A DNA stretch of 64,000 bases from Enterococcus sp. DIV0212c (GTDB lineage Bacteria > Bacillota > Bacilli > Lactobacillales > Enterococcaceae): NCBI RefSeq assembly GCF_017377505.1, contig NZ_JAFREN010000030.1, forward strand, positions 1-64,000, read 5' to 3'. Below the pieces are notes generated by a model that was not told the DNA's origin, searched no databases, and saw only the letters and a program-made list of their open reading frames with translations. Positions within the stretch are counted from its first letter, which is position 1, and each line of letters starts with the position of its first letter. Of the stretch, positions 1-10,066 are shown piece by piece. A program made the translations under genes and the position numbers.

Positions 1-35
1 AGGTTGTCCATTTCTTCCTCGGATATAATTGACAC
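1..35 (-). pseudogene. Edge of an orphan RHS C-terminal cassette (partial, runs off the left end)
   Basis: These 35 bases are identical to 1619-1653 inside the large RHS gene and encode VNYIRGRNGQP in the same frame. Identity stops abruptly at base 36, and reading upstream in that frame on the minus strand a TAG stop appears six codons before the shared block, so this copy is not joined to an RHS core. The shared peptide lies in the conserved region ahead of the variable toxin tip. Displaced C-terminal toxin cassettes of this kind are common downstream of rhs/wapA/cdi genes. The rest of the cassette lies outside the window. Bases 36-218 are AT-rich and I see no gene in them. Confidence 0.6.
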
Positions 36-218
36 CACCATCATTGTGCTATGGTCATAATATATTATTATTTTACTCTTATATATTTAACTTTATTAGT
101 TGGTATTCTATATATATATCTTATGTATATGGTTAGAGTAGACTACAACTATATAGCTACTCTAACCTTCGATGGCTTGCTCATCCCAAAGCTAACTTAC
201 ACTTACTTTACTAAATTT

Positions 219-386
219 TTAAAATACCTTTTCTATTCTTATTTCAGGATCCTTCAAAGGTAAGATATCAGCAACATCATTCGGTGTATAAATACAACAA
301 TGTGTCACATCTTTTGTTACTTTTTCTAACTCATATTCACCTTTTGGAACATCTGCAATATTCAAACTCTTCCATTCTTCGTTCAT
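219..386 (-). CDS. Small protein of unknown function, 55 aa, in the RHS toxin/immunity region
   Basis: The ATG at 386 is preceded by a strong purine-rich ribosome site (GGAGGGAGG), which favours this start over the longer upstream reading frame. The product is acidic and soluble-looking, starts MNEEWKSLN and ends DPEIRIEKVF, and has two adjacent cysteines (HCCIY). I do not recognise a family. It lies between the candidate immunity gene (608-985) and the orphan cassette at the left edge, on the same strand, so it could be a small or truncated immunity gene for a former toxin tip. That role is inferred from position only. The gap 387-607 is very AT-rich and shows nothing else. Confidence 0.5.
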   Translation of the reverse strand: MNEEWKSLNIADVPKGEYELEKVTKDVTHCCIYTPNDVADILPLKDPEIRIEKVF

Positions 387-607
387 AACCTCCCTCCTAC
401 TTATATCTAATTTTTGTAATCTAACCCTCTGGATACAGAAGAAAATAGACTTTCCCGTATCAACTTTATTGGTTAACTCATTATGAAGTAAGTTGTAAAG
501 AACACACAATTTACTTCAAACTTTTCAAATTTTATTCTAAATATGGAGATTTCATTACTTCGACATATATCTAAATAAAAGATGTTTATTATCATGTTGA
601 ATAAAAA

Positions 608-985
608 TTAATCAATTTCATTTAAATTAATTTTGTAAACGTTAATTTTTTTACACCATATCTCTACATTCAAGGGCCACATATTAATTTTACAGGTGTA
701 AAATGTATTTCCTCCTTCAAAAACCTCTCCTACTGTTACATCCTGAAGAAAATAAGGTATTTGTCCAAAAGACATATCTTTTACTTTTCTTAATTTATCA
801 TATGTCTTATCATGATCAATAAGTGTTCGATAACACTCTAAAAATTCATATTTTATTCCCTTTTCTTTTGTATCTTCATAAATTAATATAACTTCATCTG
901 AAAAATAATTACATTCTAGCTCTAAAGCTCTAGAATCCCAATAATAATACTCATCAATTAGTTTTTGAATTTTTTGTACATTCAT
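608..985 (-). CDS. Candidate immunity protein for the adjacent RHS toxin
   Basis: A 125-residue soluble protein without a signal peptide, starting MNVQKIQKLIDEYYYWDSR. It begins 15 bases after the RHS stop codon on the same strand, exactly where immunity genes sit in WapA/Rhs loci. It is rich in aromatic and acidic residues and has an ordinary alpha/beta look, with no motif I can name. The region is visibly more AT-rich than the RHS core, typical of exchangeable toxin/immunity modules. The immunity role rests on position and size rather than on a recognised family. Alternative: an unrelated small cytosolic protein. Confidence 0.6.
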   Translation of the reverse strand: MNVQKIQKLIDEYYYWDSRALELECNYFSDEVILIYEDTKEKGIKYEFLECYRTLIDHDKTYDKLRKVKDMSFGQIPYFLQDVTVGEVFEGGNTFYTCKINMWPLNVEIWCKKINVYKINLNEID

Positions 986-1000
986 TCTATCACTACCTCT

Positions 1001-4000
1001 CTATTTTAACGGTATATGTGCATCAGGACTCTTTTTATCGACAATATTTCCGTTTTCATCCAAAGGGTTGTCATTTTTATCAAAATAATGCTTATGATCA
1101 TAGTTAGTTACTTTATCAGGTGGGTCTACCCTAACTCTAATTTTACCATTTCCATCTCTTATATGAACACGTCCATTATGATTAGTTGCTGTCCAACCAT
1201 CTGGTAGATTATTTTCGTCTACATCATTTAAATCTTCTCCATCACTATTCCATGATTTATCGTCAGCACTATCTCCCATTACCTCACTAGCAGACTGGAA
1301 TATCTTCCCAATACCAATAGCATTCTTTGCCCAATCTAACGTATTCTTCGCTTTACCCAGTAAACCTATTGCGCCTCCGCCAGGGATAAAGAGGATTTCA
1401 TTTTTCATTATTTTATATTTGCCATATTTCTTCTCAAACTCGGTTAACTGCTCTTCGCTACTTTTCTTACCCGTCCATTTCTTATCCGCCGTATCACAAA
1501 CTTTCTTGATCCGGACGTTTGCCATCATACGAGTAGCTTTTGCTCGCTGAACCTCTACTTGATAGCGATAAGCCGCACTTTGATAATACAATGCCTGGTT
1601 GTAAGTCTGATAACCAACAGGTTGTCCATTTCTTCCTCGGATATAATTGACACTAACGTAATTTCGTTGTGGGTAATATGCTCTTGCTCCATAATTTCCT
1701 ACGTAGTGAATACTAGATGGCATTCCACCCCAAGAACTTGAAGCACGTGGTGAAGATGGGACAACGGCATTCCAGACAGCTTTTGCGCCATTCCAAATAG
1801 CACTTGCTACCTTTTTGACACCATTCCAAACTTTTTTCGCTACTTGTTTGACTCCGTTCCAGACCTTTTTAGCGGTTTTCTTCACATTATTCCATGCCTT
1901 GGACCACCAACCAGCATTTCCACTGCGGTCACGGTATTTCTGCGGGTTGTTTTCTACATAAATATAGCGGTTTTGGCTTTGAGGTTGTTCCACTTTTCCA
2001 TACCATGTATCTTCTTGTAGGAAACGTCCCGTTGTTGTGCTGTATTCTCTGGCACGTAGATGGATCCGATTCGACTGATCATGGTATTCACTGCGGTAGC
2101 CGTACTCATTTTCTAAACGCAATGCGGCTTCCCCATATTCATTATACAAGGTATTGGTGATTAATTCACCGCTTTGTCGATTCGTGATCGTACCAATACT
2201 GCTATAACCATCACGATGGTATTGCTCTTCTTGGTCTCCTAAGATATCGGTTTCTTCACCGAAAGTAAATTCTTGTCTTTGGGTGGTTTTAACTTTCTTA
2301 TCATAGGTTTCTTGCGTGAGCTTAGCTGGACTAGTGTGTTCTTGATTGTATTCGTTCAATGACGTAACGATTTTGATCGAATGGTTTTTATCCAGCTCTT
2401 TTTTTAGTTTCTCCGTTTCAACGGTTTTTCTTGGTTTATCATGGTCTTTACGCCACGGACGATCTTTTGGTAAACAGCGTAAGCGATCGGCCATGGTTGG
2501 CTGTTTCGCTACAGCAGTTAAGATTTCATGTAAGGTGACATCTTGGTTGTTTAGAGCTAATTGGGCTGTTCGATCGGTTTGTTTCATCCAAGCTTTTAGA
2601 TCTGTTTTGATTCGGCGTCCATATTCGGTTGCCATACCTTTGATCACACGATTGCCTAGTGCATCGTATCCGTAAAGGGTATAGACACCGTTACTACTCG
2701 TTTCTTGGATCAAACGGTCTTCTACATCATAGAGATACGTTGTCACTTCACCGGTCATGGCGATTTTTTTTGCGACATTACCATTAGCATCATACTCGAA
2801 TTTAGCACCTTTTTCACTGGTAATTTCGGTGACTTGATTCATGTTATTGACTTTGTATTCATAGAAGGTTTTCTTTTTGTCATTGACCTTTTCTGAATAA
2901 GTAATTCGATTACCAGCATCATCATAATAGTACTCGATTTCAGTCTTTTTCTTGCCTTCGACTTCGGTGACTTTTGTCAATTGATCTTCGGCATCATACT
3001 CATACGTTTTTTCAAGTGTTAATTTCGGGTATTGAATCGTTTCTTTTTGGAGATTGTCATTTTCATCATACGCATAAGTCATTTTTGCTAACGATTTTCC
3101 ATTTGCTTCTAATGTTTCAGCTGTGCTGATTTCTCCTGTGGCTAGATAGTCATATTGTGTGATCGTACCATTCGGGTAGCTGATTTTTTTAATTTGACCT
3201 GCTCCGTCATGTTCGTACACCGTTTTTTGATCATCATCAGCTACCACGGTTAGTTGATTTTTCTTGTCATATTCATACGTGATTTTCCGTTCACTTGGAT
3301 ACGTCACACTTGTCTTGCGTCCTAAAGAATCATAACCGTAAGATAAGCTTTCACCTTTTTCATCCGTCGCTTTCGTTAAATCTCCGTATTGATTGTATTC
3401 AAATGCCACCTCACCTTTGGTAGGTACAGCTTTTTTCAAGGCTTCATTGTCGATTGCTGTGATTGGCTCCGTTGTTTCATAAGTCGCACTCGCCATTTTT
3501 TCTTCATCGGTAAAGGTATACGTAAAGTTGGCATTTTTAGTGACTTTTTCAACGAGCTGATTCATTTCATCGTACTTGTATTGAATCGTCTCTTCTTTTG
3601 GTGTAGTTGTTTGTGCTAATTGACCATCTAAGGTATAGTCATAGCTTTCTTTTTTACCATTCGCTGAGAGAACACTGTCCAGTTCACCTGTTGGCGAATA
3701 GTTGAAAGTAGTCAGATTGCCAAGCGCATCTTTGACACTGGTCAAATTACTTTGAAGATCGTAGGTATAATTGGTTGTTTTTCCTAATCGATTTTTGACG
3801 CTAGTCAGTTGATCGTTTGCATCATAACCAAAGTGTTTTTCTTTACCTTTTGCATCTGTTTCTTTCACTAGATTCCCATTACCGTCATAATCCATTGCCA
3901 TTTGATGATTTCTAGGATCCGTAATTTTTGTGACTTGTTGCAATTGATCATAGGCATAGCTTGTTTTATGCCCAATTTCATCGGTTTCTTCTGCTACTTG

Positions 4001-7000
4001 ATTTAATTTATTGTACGTGTAACTAGAAGTAAACGCCATTGGATCTTGTTCTTTGGTTACATTCCCATTACTATCATATTCGTAGGTGGAAACTTGTTCA
4101 CCAGGTGCGATAAAGCGGGTCACTTGACCATTCGCATCGTATTCTGTTTTCGTTTTATTGCCACGAATATCTGTCATTTCAGCTACTCGATCTAGTAAGT
4201 CATAACTATACGCAACATTAGTTTTATTCGGGTAAGTCAGCTTCGTGAGTTGCCCAAATTTATTGTAGTCATAAGTTGTTTTTTTGCCTGCTGCATTGGT
4301 TTCCACTATGCGCTGTTGATAGTTATTATAACTATATGTTTCAAGTGGTTCTTTTCTAACATTGTCTTTTACAGCGAGTAAATTACGGTAAGTGTCATAC
4401 TCATACAATCGTTTATAGCCTTTTGCATTCGTTTCAGAAGCAAGTTGCCCATCGGAAGTATAGGTCATTTCCGTTACAGCTTTTTTAGGATCTGTGATTT
4501 TTGAAAGATTTCCGTATGCATCATATTCAAAGGTTGTGATGCGTTTATTCGGTTCTGTTTTTTTCAATAGTTGGTCATTGGCATTATACTCATAACTTGT
4601 TTTGTTACCATTAAAATCCGTTTCGGAAACTTTACGTCCAACCGGATCATAGCTAACTGTTTGCTCGAATTTTTTAGCGTTGACTGTTTGGATCAGTTGA
4701 CTATTGCCATCATAGACATAGGTTGTTTGATTTCCTTCAGCATCGATTTCTGTTATGACATTGCCATTGGCATCATACTTGATTTTCTGACTATTGCCTA
4801 AAGGATCTTTGGTTTCGATCAAACGATTATTTTTATCATAGCTATAGGTCGTAATCTCATTTTTAGCGGTTGTTGATTGAATCAGTTGACTGTTTTTGTC
4901 ATAGGCATAGCTCTGTGTTTCGCCTAATGGATTAGTTTCTTTGATCAAATTACCGCGTTTATCATAGCTGTAGACGTACTTCCCACCATTTGGCATCACT
5001 TCTTCCAAAACATGTCCTAAACCATCGTAAGCTAATGTTTGACTCGTTTCTTGTGGATGAGTGATTGCAGTTTGCTGTCCTAATTTATTGTATGCATAGC
5101 TTGTTTTATTACCTGCAGCATCTATTTCAGCAACTTTTTCACCAAAAAGATTATATTCATAGGAAATTTTTCGTTTTTGTTCATCTGTTGCTGTAAGCAT
5201 CTGACCATTTTTATCATAAGTGTAGCTTTCACTTTTACCGTTGCTGTCGGATTGCTTCATACGCTGACCAAGAACATCATAGCTATAATTGATCGTGACG
5301 TTTCCTGGTGTTATTTCTTTTATTAATTGATTTAATAAATCGTAGGAATAAGTTGTTTTTCTACCGATTGCATCTTCAAACGAAACTAAATTTCCGCTAG
5401 CGTCATAAGAGAGCTGCGTTATTTGTCCCAATGGATCAGTTGATGCTTTTAATTGATTATCTTTCGTATAGCTATAAGCTGTCTTATTGCCTAATGCATC
5501 GATTTTTTCAACTAAATTACTGTTAGCATCATAATGATATTGGAGAATATCTCCCGTTGGTTCAACTGTTGTGGATAGTTGATTCAACGAATTATATGTG
5601 GATAGTTTCTTATTTCCCCGCGCATCGGTTTGTGAAAGTACGTTTCCTTCTCCGTCATAGGTATACGTTAAAACATTGCCATCTGGATCCGTAATTTTTG
5701 TCACATTCCCTTGATTATCGGTCTCGTATAGCGTTTTATTACCGAGTGTATCGATTTGCTCTGAAAGATAGCCTAAGGAATTAAAGGCAAAGGAACGCTG
5801 ATTATTTTCAGGATCTATTTCTGTTGTTTTGTTGCCTCGTGAATCATAAGTATAATTAGTTTCACGATCTCCTGATAGTTCCTTCAGCAATTGACTTTTC
5901 TCGTTATAAGAATAGCTAGTTTTCAGTCCATTACGATTGGTTTTAGCCGTTACATTTCCTGACTCATCATATTCATAAAGAATCGTTGTTTGATCTGGAT
6001 ATATTTCTTTGATCCGTTGATTTTTTTGATCATATTCATAGGTTGTTTCTTGTTTTAATGCATCGACTTTTTTGATTAGATTTTGATTTTTATCATAAGC
6101 ATAGGTCGTTTTTTTCTTATCATCTACTGTCTCAGTTAGAGGATCACCTAGAGCATTCAAGGTATAACGTGTAATTGAACCTGCAGCTGTTTTTTCTTCG
6201 ATTACTTGGTTTAATTCATTATAAATGAATGTTTTAGCATTCCCCAGATAATCTGTTTCTTTGGTTATATTTCCATTCGCATCATACTCAAATGTCTTTT
6301 TACCACCAGCAGGATTAACTTCAGCCGTTTTTCTGCCTAATTTGTCATACGTGAAACTTGTCTGATTTCCGTTGAAATCCGTTTCTGAAAGCAAGTATCC
6401 TTCTGCGCTATAGGAATACGTCTTTTTATTCCCATTGAAGTCTGTTTCTTCTATTAGTTCACCACGCTTATTTCGTTTAAATGTTTTAGCATTTCCAGCC
6501 GCGTCAGTTTCTTTGGTAATTAAGCCTTTTGCGTCATATTCATACCCACTTTTTGCCCCATGAGCATCACTGATCGACGTTAAATTACCAGCCTGATACG
6601 TATAATTTTCTGTGGCTCCATCAGCATCAGTCTTACTAGTCACTTTACCTTGTCCATCATAAGAATAGGTGATTGTTTTTCCATCTGGACGTGTGGTCTG
6701 TAATAATTTTCCTTGTTCATTATAGTGATAACTGGTTTTCTGACCTAAACGATCCGTTTGCTCTGTCAATTGATTACTAACATTGTACAAGCTAATTTCT
6801 GTACTTCCATCTGGAAAGATTGTTTTGGTGACATTGCCGCTTGCATCATTTTCATAGGTTGTTTTATTGCCTGCTCGATCAATCTCCTCAATCAGCTGGT
6901 AACGATCATTATAGCGTTTTGTTTCGCTTTTACCATCAGCGTATTCAATCTTTGTTGGTTGGAAATGATCATTGTAGATAGTGATTTCTTTATTTCCGTT

Positions 7001-10000
7001 ACCATCGATCGTCGTCGTTTTATTTTTTTCATACGTAATTATAACAGTATTGTTTTTGGCATCCGTTTGTTCGATAACACGTCCTTCTTTATCAAATTTA
7101 TTTTGATAAAGTAGTGTTCCTTCGTCATCAGAATACGAAGTCATAAAGTGATTATCATTGTACGTATAAACTATTTTCTTCCCTAACGCATCGATCACTT
7201 TCGTTAAGTTTCCTTTTGCATCATATTCGTAGGTGTTCGTTGTCTGATCTGGGAAAGTGGCTTTTTTTATGTGACCATTATCATCCCAGTCAAATGAAAC
7301 TTTGCCACCGTTAAATTGTTTGATCGCTTTTAAAAATCCTGTTTCTTCTTCGTAGCTATATTCTTTGGTTTGACCATAAGCATTAGTGATTTTTCTTATT
7401 TGCCCTGTTGCATCAAATAGATAGGTCAACTTTTGTTCCGTATTCGTCAATTCGAAGTTGCGTTTTTCATCTTCGATTTTTTTCGTCAACGTATAAGGCG
7501 TATCATCTGATACTTGATAGCTACCATCTTTTCCACGATTGAAAAAGATTTTACCGCCATCTTCTTTTGTAAGCATCATTGAGTTATCTTCTAATTGATT
7601 TAAGGTCAAATATTGATTTAGTGTCCAGTTTCTGCCGACCGGACTATCCATACCACCGCCTTTAGAATTATAGGTTCTAGCAAAAAGTTGCTCTTCTTCA
7701 AAATCATACCAAACACTATCTGTCATTTCGTAAATTAAATTTCCACTACCAATGTTGATTGGTTCAAAACCATATTTACAATGTTTCCCTCGACCAACAG
7801 ATAATGCATCTAAGCGGATTTTATCAGCCTTAGAAAGTGGTTGTGACTGATAGGCTTTTCCTTGATTTTTCTTTGGATTTCGAATAAATACAGTATTTCC
7901 TTGGGTCAATAATTCATCTTTCATGTTATTATCCCGCATAAATGTTGCCCGTTGTTTTTCTAATCCGTAGAATTTTAAGAGACGAGGTAATGTATCTTGG
8001 CTCGTCACTTTATATAGTTGGAACTGATCATAGGTTTGTTTTGATTCTTCCGTTCCATGTGTGATCGTGGCTTCCACTTTGTAAAGATGATTTTCTTTCA
8101 AAGAGTTGGTCAGTAATGTATTGGTTTGCCAATTACTGGAAAGCTCTAAATACCGGTTAGCATGTTCAAATAGTTTTGGATAATTAGGGAAAATATAATC
8201 TCGCCCAATCGATGGATCTGTCCCTGAAAATGTCACCTTATTTTTATCGCTTGTATCAATCACACGGTAATTTATTTTTGCATCTGGTCGACCGATACCA
8301 TCCATACCTAATGCTTGAAATTGAACCAAACCATCGTTGTCAGAGCTAACAAAGGGGCGTAGTTTTAAGGTTGTGTCTTTAAGCGGCATATTTTTATCGA
8401 TTGGCGGACGTTCACGATGCTTGATCACTAAATAAGGAGATGTAGTCGTTACACCGCCTTTTGGTGCAGCAAAAACTTCAGCGGTAGAATAAGGCAATTC
8501 ATGGGAGGTTACTTTATTTGATTTAACAATCATCCCATAATTGTTGCCGCCATTGATCCAGTCGTTTGCCAAATTAGTGATGTCAAAATTAACTCTACGA
8601 TTATTCGGATCGATTCCACCAATCATGGTTTCTTTGCCTGATTCGTTGGCAGGTGGTCCATAAGGGAATTTTTCATCACTAAAACCTTTATACGTAGCTT
8701 TAGAAAACGCACCAATATCTTTAGTCAAGCCATGAACTTCGAAATGGCGATTGACTACTTTTCCACTACCATCTTTTGCACGATCTCCCCAAAAACCTGG
8801 TGCTCCTGTTCTAAATAGCGAAAGGTTTGCTGATTCAATTTCTCTACCTTTGCCAATTTTTTTCAATTCTGCATCAGGGATCTTGATCAAACCGTACGTG
8901 ACAAAATGAGCAGCACCTAGTGTTCCGTTATACCCATCATCATAACCAATATACATATAGTCTTGAAACCAGTAATTCATTTTGTCATCATACTGACGAA
9001 TGCTTGTTGCTTCAATACCTTGATCGATTTTCGCTTGAACAAATTGGACATTGACACGTGCCGCTTTTAAGTTTTGACTTTTTTCTTTGTCAAAAGCTTT
9101 TAGCGTCAAGGTATTCGTTTTACTGTCAAAATCAGCTTCTGTAGTTGAAATAAAATCACCTGTTATTGTTTCAATCGTTGGTGTGGGAACAGCACCCACA
9201 AGTTTTTCACCGTCATAAAGACCAACAATCCCCTGATTTTTTTCTTCTTTTGCTTGCAGGGTATCTGGTAGTTTTAACACAAATTTAATGGTTGTCAAAT
9301 CAGTTTCTTCAGAAATATATTGACTGACTTTGACTCCAGTTGGCTGGTACGAAATTTCTACAGGCTCTAAATCATTTTCCGCAGCTAATAATACTTTGTC
9401 GTCATTGACTGCCTGGACTTCATATTTATCGTCTGGTAAACCGATCCCTACTTTTGATTCACCAACCTTGACTGTGGGTACTTCTTTTTCAGTCACTTCA
9501 TTAGGTACTTGGACTTCGATTTGCTCTTTTGCTATATAAATGTCTTTTTTCTCTTCAAAAGTGCCATTAAATTCCTGCCAGTTGTCTTTCACCTGTTCAT
9601 AATGGATGGGTTCTGTAAAAACAACAGTTTCTCCCACACCAGTTTCAGGATGAACAAAAGTTTTGGTTGTCTCAGAACGATTGGCTAACACTTCTGTCAG
9701 TCCTTTTTTATCCATATCATCTTTAACTGATGCCAACATACTTTTTTCTTCTGCTTCAAATGCTGATTTCAATTGTGGCGCAACTTCTAGAGTTGGTTCT
9801 ATTTTATCGTCTAATTGTTCAGTCGTTTTATTTTCTGTCTCAATACTCTCGTCAGCTTCTTTGAGTTTTTGCTGTGTCTGTTGATCGAGCTCTTCTTTTT
9901 TTACTTTTTCTTGTGTAGCAATTACTTCACTTGAGCCGATAGTTTCTACTTTTTCATTTTCTTGTGCGAAGCTTTGAATCGCTCCCCAAGGAAACAAACC

Positions 10001-10063
10001 TAGTACTTGTATTCCAGCAACAAACAAAGTGACCCCTTTTCTTTTCCACCCTTTTTTCATCAT
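1001..10063 (-). CDS. WapA-like RHS/YD-repeat secreted polymorphic toxin, 3020 aa
   Basis: A giant exported protein. Residues 1-35 form a Sec signal peptide (basic start, hydrophobic core, SFAQEN cleavage region). About 340-550 resembles the DNRLRE surface domain of WapA. About 765-840 resembles the DUF6531 domain that precedes RHS cores. About 870-2475 is dozens of YD repeats (such as TSYEYNANDQL), followed by the RHS-associated core to about 2711 ending YRDRSG. Next come tandem amphipathic WNGVKKVA-type helices (about 2720-2765), a pre-toxin segment, and a unique tip (about 2956-3020) with DPPDKVTNYDHKHYFD and a terminal SPDAHIPLK. The RHS shell is known to encapsulate a C-terminal toxin used in contact-dependent competition. 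The tip's HxH and later His suggest a nuclease, which is inference. There is no LPxTG anchor. AAGGAG lies 6 bases upstream of the ATG; a lipoprotein gene ends 3 bases before it. Confidence 0.9.
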   Translation of the reverse strand: MMKKGWKRKGVTLFVAGIQVLGLFPWGAIQSFAQENEKVETIGSSEVIATQEKVKKEELDQQTQQKLKEADESIETENKTTEQLDDKIEPTLEVAPQLKSAFEAEEKSMLASVKDDMDKKGLTEVLANRSETTKTFVHPETGVGETVVFTEPIHYEQVKDNWQEFNGTFEEKKDIYIAKEQIEVQVPNEVTEKEVPTVKVGESKVGIGLPDDKYEVQAVNDDKVLLAAENDLEPVEISYQPTGVKVSQYISEETDLTTIKFVLKLPDTLQAKEEKNQGIVGLYDGEKLVGAVPTPTIETITGDFISTTEADFDSKTNTLTLKAFDKEKSQNLKAARVNVQFVQAKIDQGIEATSIRQYDDKMNYWFQDYMYIGYDDGYNGTLGAAHFVTYGLIKIPDAELKKIGKGREIESANLSLFRTGAPGFWGDRAKDGSGKVVNRHFEVHGLTKDIGAFSKATYKGFSDEKFPYGPPANESGKETMIGGIDPNNRRVNFDITNLANDWINGGNNYGMIVKSNKVTSHELPYSTAEVFAAPKGGVTTTSPYLVIKHRERPPIDKNMPLKDTTLKLRPFVSSDNDGLVQFQALGMDGIGRPDAKINYRVIDTSDKNKVTFSGTDPSIGRDYIFPNYPKLFEHANRYLELSSNWQTNTLLTNSLKENHLYKVEATITHGTEESKQTYDQFQLYKVTSQDTLPRLLKFYGLEKQRATFMRDNNMKDELLTQGNTVFIRNPKKNQGKAYQSQPLSKADKIRLDALSVGRGKHCKYGFEPINIGSGNLIYEMTDSVWYDFEEEQLFARTYNSKGGGMDSPVGRNWTLNQYLTLNQLEDNSMMLTKEDGGKIFFNRGKDGSYQVSDDTPYTLTKKIEDEKRNFELTNTEQKLTYLFDATGQIRKITNAYGQTKEYSYEEETGFLKAIKQFNGGKVSFDWDDNGHIKKATFPDQTTNTYEYDAKGNLTKVIDALGKKIVYTYNDNHFMTSYSDDEGTLLYQNKFDKEGRVIEQTDAKNNTVIITYEKNKTTTIDGNGNKEITIYNDHFQPTKIEYADGKSETKRYNDRYQLIEEIDRAGNKTTYENDASGNVTKTIFPDGSTEISLYNVSNQLTEQTDRLGQKTSYHYNEQGKLLQTTRPDGKTITYSYDGQGKVTSKTDADGATENYTYQAGNLTSISDAHGAKSGYEYDAKGLITKETDAAGNAKTFKRNKRGELIEETDFNGNKKTYSYSAEGYLLSETDFNGNQTSFTYDKLGRKTAEVNPAGGKKTFEYDANGNITKETDYLGNAKTFIYNELNQVIEEKTAAGSITRYTLNALGDPLTETVDDKKKTTYAYDKNQNLIKKVDALKQETTYEYDQKNQRIKEIYPDQTTILYEYDESGNVTAKTNRNGLKTSYSYNEKSQLLKELSGDRETNYTYDSRGNKTTEIDPENNQRSFAFNSLGYLSEQIDTLGNKTLYETDNQGNVTKITDPDGNVLTYTYDGEGNVLSQTDARGNKKLSTYNSLNQLSTTVEPTGDILQYHYDANSNLVEKIDALGNKTAYSYTKDNQLKASTDPLGQITQLSYDASGNLVSFEDAIGRKTTYSYDLLNQLIKEITPGNVTINYSYDVLGQRMKQSDSNGKSESYTYDKNGQMLTATDEQKRKISYEYNLFGEKVAEIDAAGNKTSYAYNKLGQQTAITHPQETSQTLAYDGLGHVLEEVMPNGGKYVYSYDKRGNLIKETNPLGETQSYAYDKNSQLIQSTTAKNEITTYSYDKNNRLIETKDPLGNSQKIKYDANGNVITEIDAEGNQTTYVYDGNSQLIQTVNAKKFEQTVSYDPVGRKVSETDFNGNKTSYEYNANDQLLKKTEPNKRITTFEYDAYGNLSKITDPKKAVTEMTYTSDGQLASETNAKGYKRLYEYDTYRNLLAVKDNVRKEPLETYSYNNYQQRIVETNAAGKKTTYDYNKFGQLTKLTYPNKTNVAYSYDLLDRVAEMTDIRGNKTKTEYDANGQVTRFIAPGEQVSTYEYDSNGNVTKEQDPMAFTSSYTYNKLNQVAEETDEIGHKTSYAYDQLQQVTKITDPRNHQMAMDYDGNGNLVKETDAKGKEKHFGYDANDQLTSVKNRLGKTTNYTYDLQSNLTSVKDALGNLTTFNYSPTGELDSVLSANGKKESYDYTLDGQLAQTTTPKEETIQYKYDEMNQLVEKVTKNANFTYTFTDEEKMASATYETTEPITAIDNEALKKAVPTKGEVAFEYNQYGDLTKATDEKGESLSYGYDSLGRKTSVTYPSERKITYEYDKKNQLTVVADDDQKTVYEHDGAGQIKKISYPNGTITQYDYLATGEISTAETLEANGKSLAKMTYAYDENDNLQKETIQYPKLTLEKTYEYDAEDQLTKVTEVEGKKKTEIEYYYDDAGNRITYSEKVNDKKKTFYEYKVNNMNQVTEITSEKGAKFEYDANGNVAKKIAMTGEVTTYLYDVEDRLIQETSSNGVYTLYGYDALGNRVIKGMATEYGRRIKTDLKAWMKQTDRTAQLALNNQDVTLHEILTAVAKQPTMADRLRCLPKDRPWRKDHDKPRKTVETEKLKKELDKNHSIKIVTSLNEYNQEHTSPAKLTQETYDKKVKTTQRQEFTFGEETDILGDQEEQYHRDGYSSIGTITNRQSGELITNTLYNEYGEAALRLENEYGYRSEYHDQSNRIHLRAREYSTTTGRFLQEDTWYGKVEQPQSQNRYIYVENNPQKYRDRSGNAGWWSKAWNNVKKTAKKVWNGVKQVAKKVWNGVKKVASAIWNGAKAVWNAVVPSSPRASSSWGGMPSSIHYVGNYGARAYYPQRNYVSVNYIRGRNGQPVGYQTYNQALYYQSAAYRYQVEVQRAKATRMMANVRIKKVCDTADKKWTGKKSSEEQLTEFEKKYGKYKIMKNEILFIPGGGAIGLLGKAKNTLDWAKNAIGIGKIFQSASEVMGDSADDKSWNSDGEDLNDVDENNLPDGWTATNHNGRVHIRDGNGKIRVRVDPPDKVTNYDHKHYFDKNDNPLDENGNIVDKKSPDAHIPLK

Positions 10064-10066
10064 CTC

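Noticed and set aside
51..263. A 70-codon plus-strand ORF at the left edge
   Set aside because: Low-complexity Tyr/Leu/Ile-rich translation of AT-rich DNA, no ribosome site, and it overlaps the end of the minus-strand 55-codon gene.
1016..9884. Many plus-strand ORFs of 60-118 codons opposite the RHS gene
   Set aside because: They are antisense shadows kept open by the repetitive codon pattern of the YD repeats; none has a convincing ribosome site or family resemblance.
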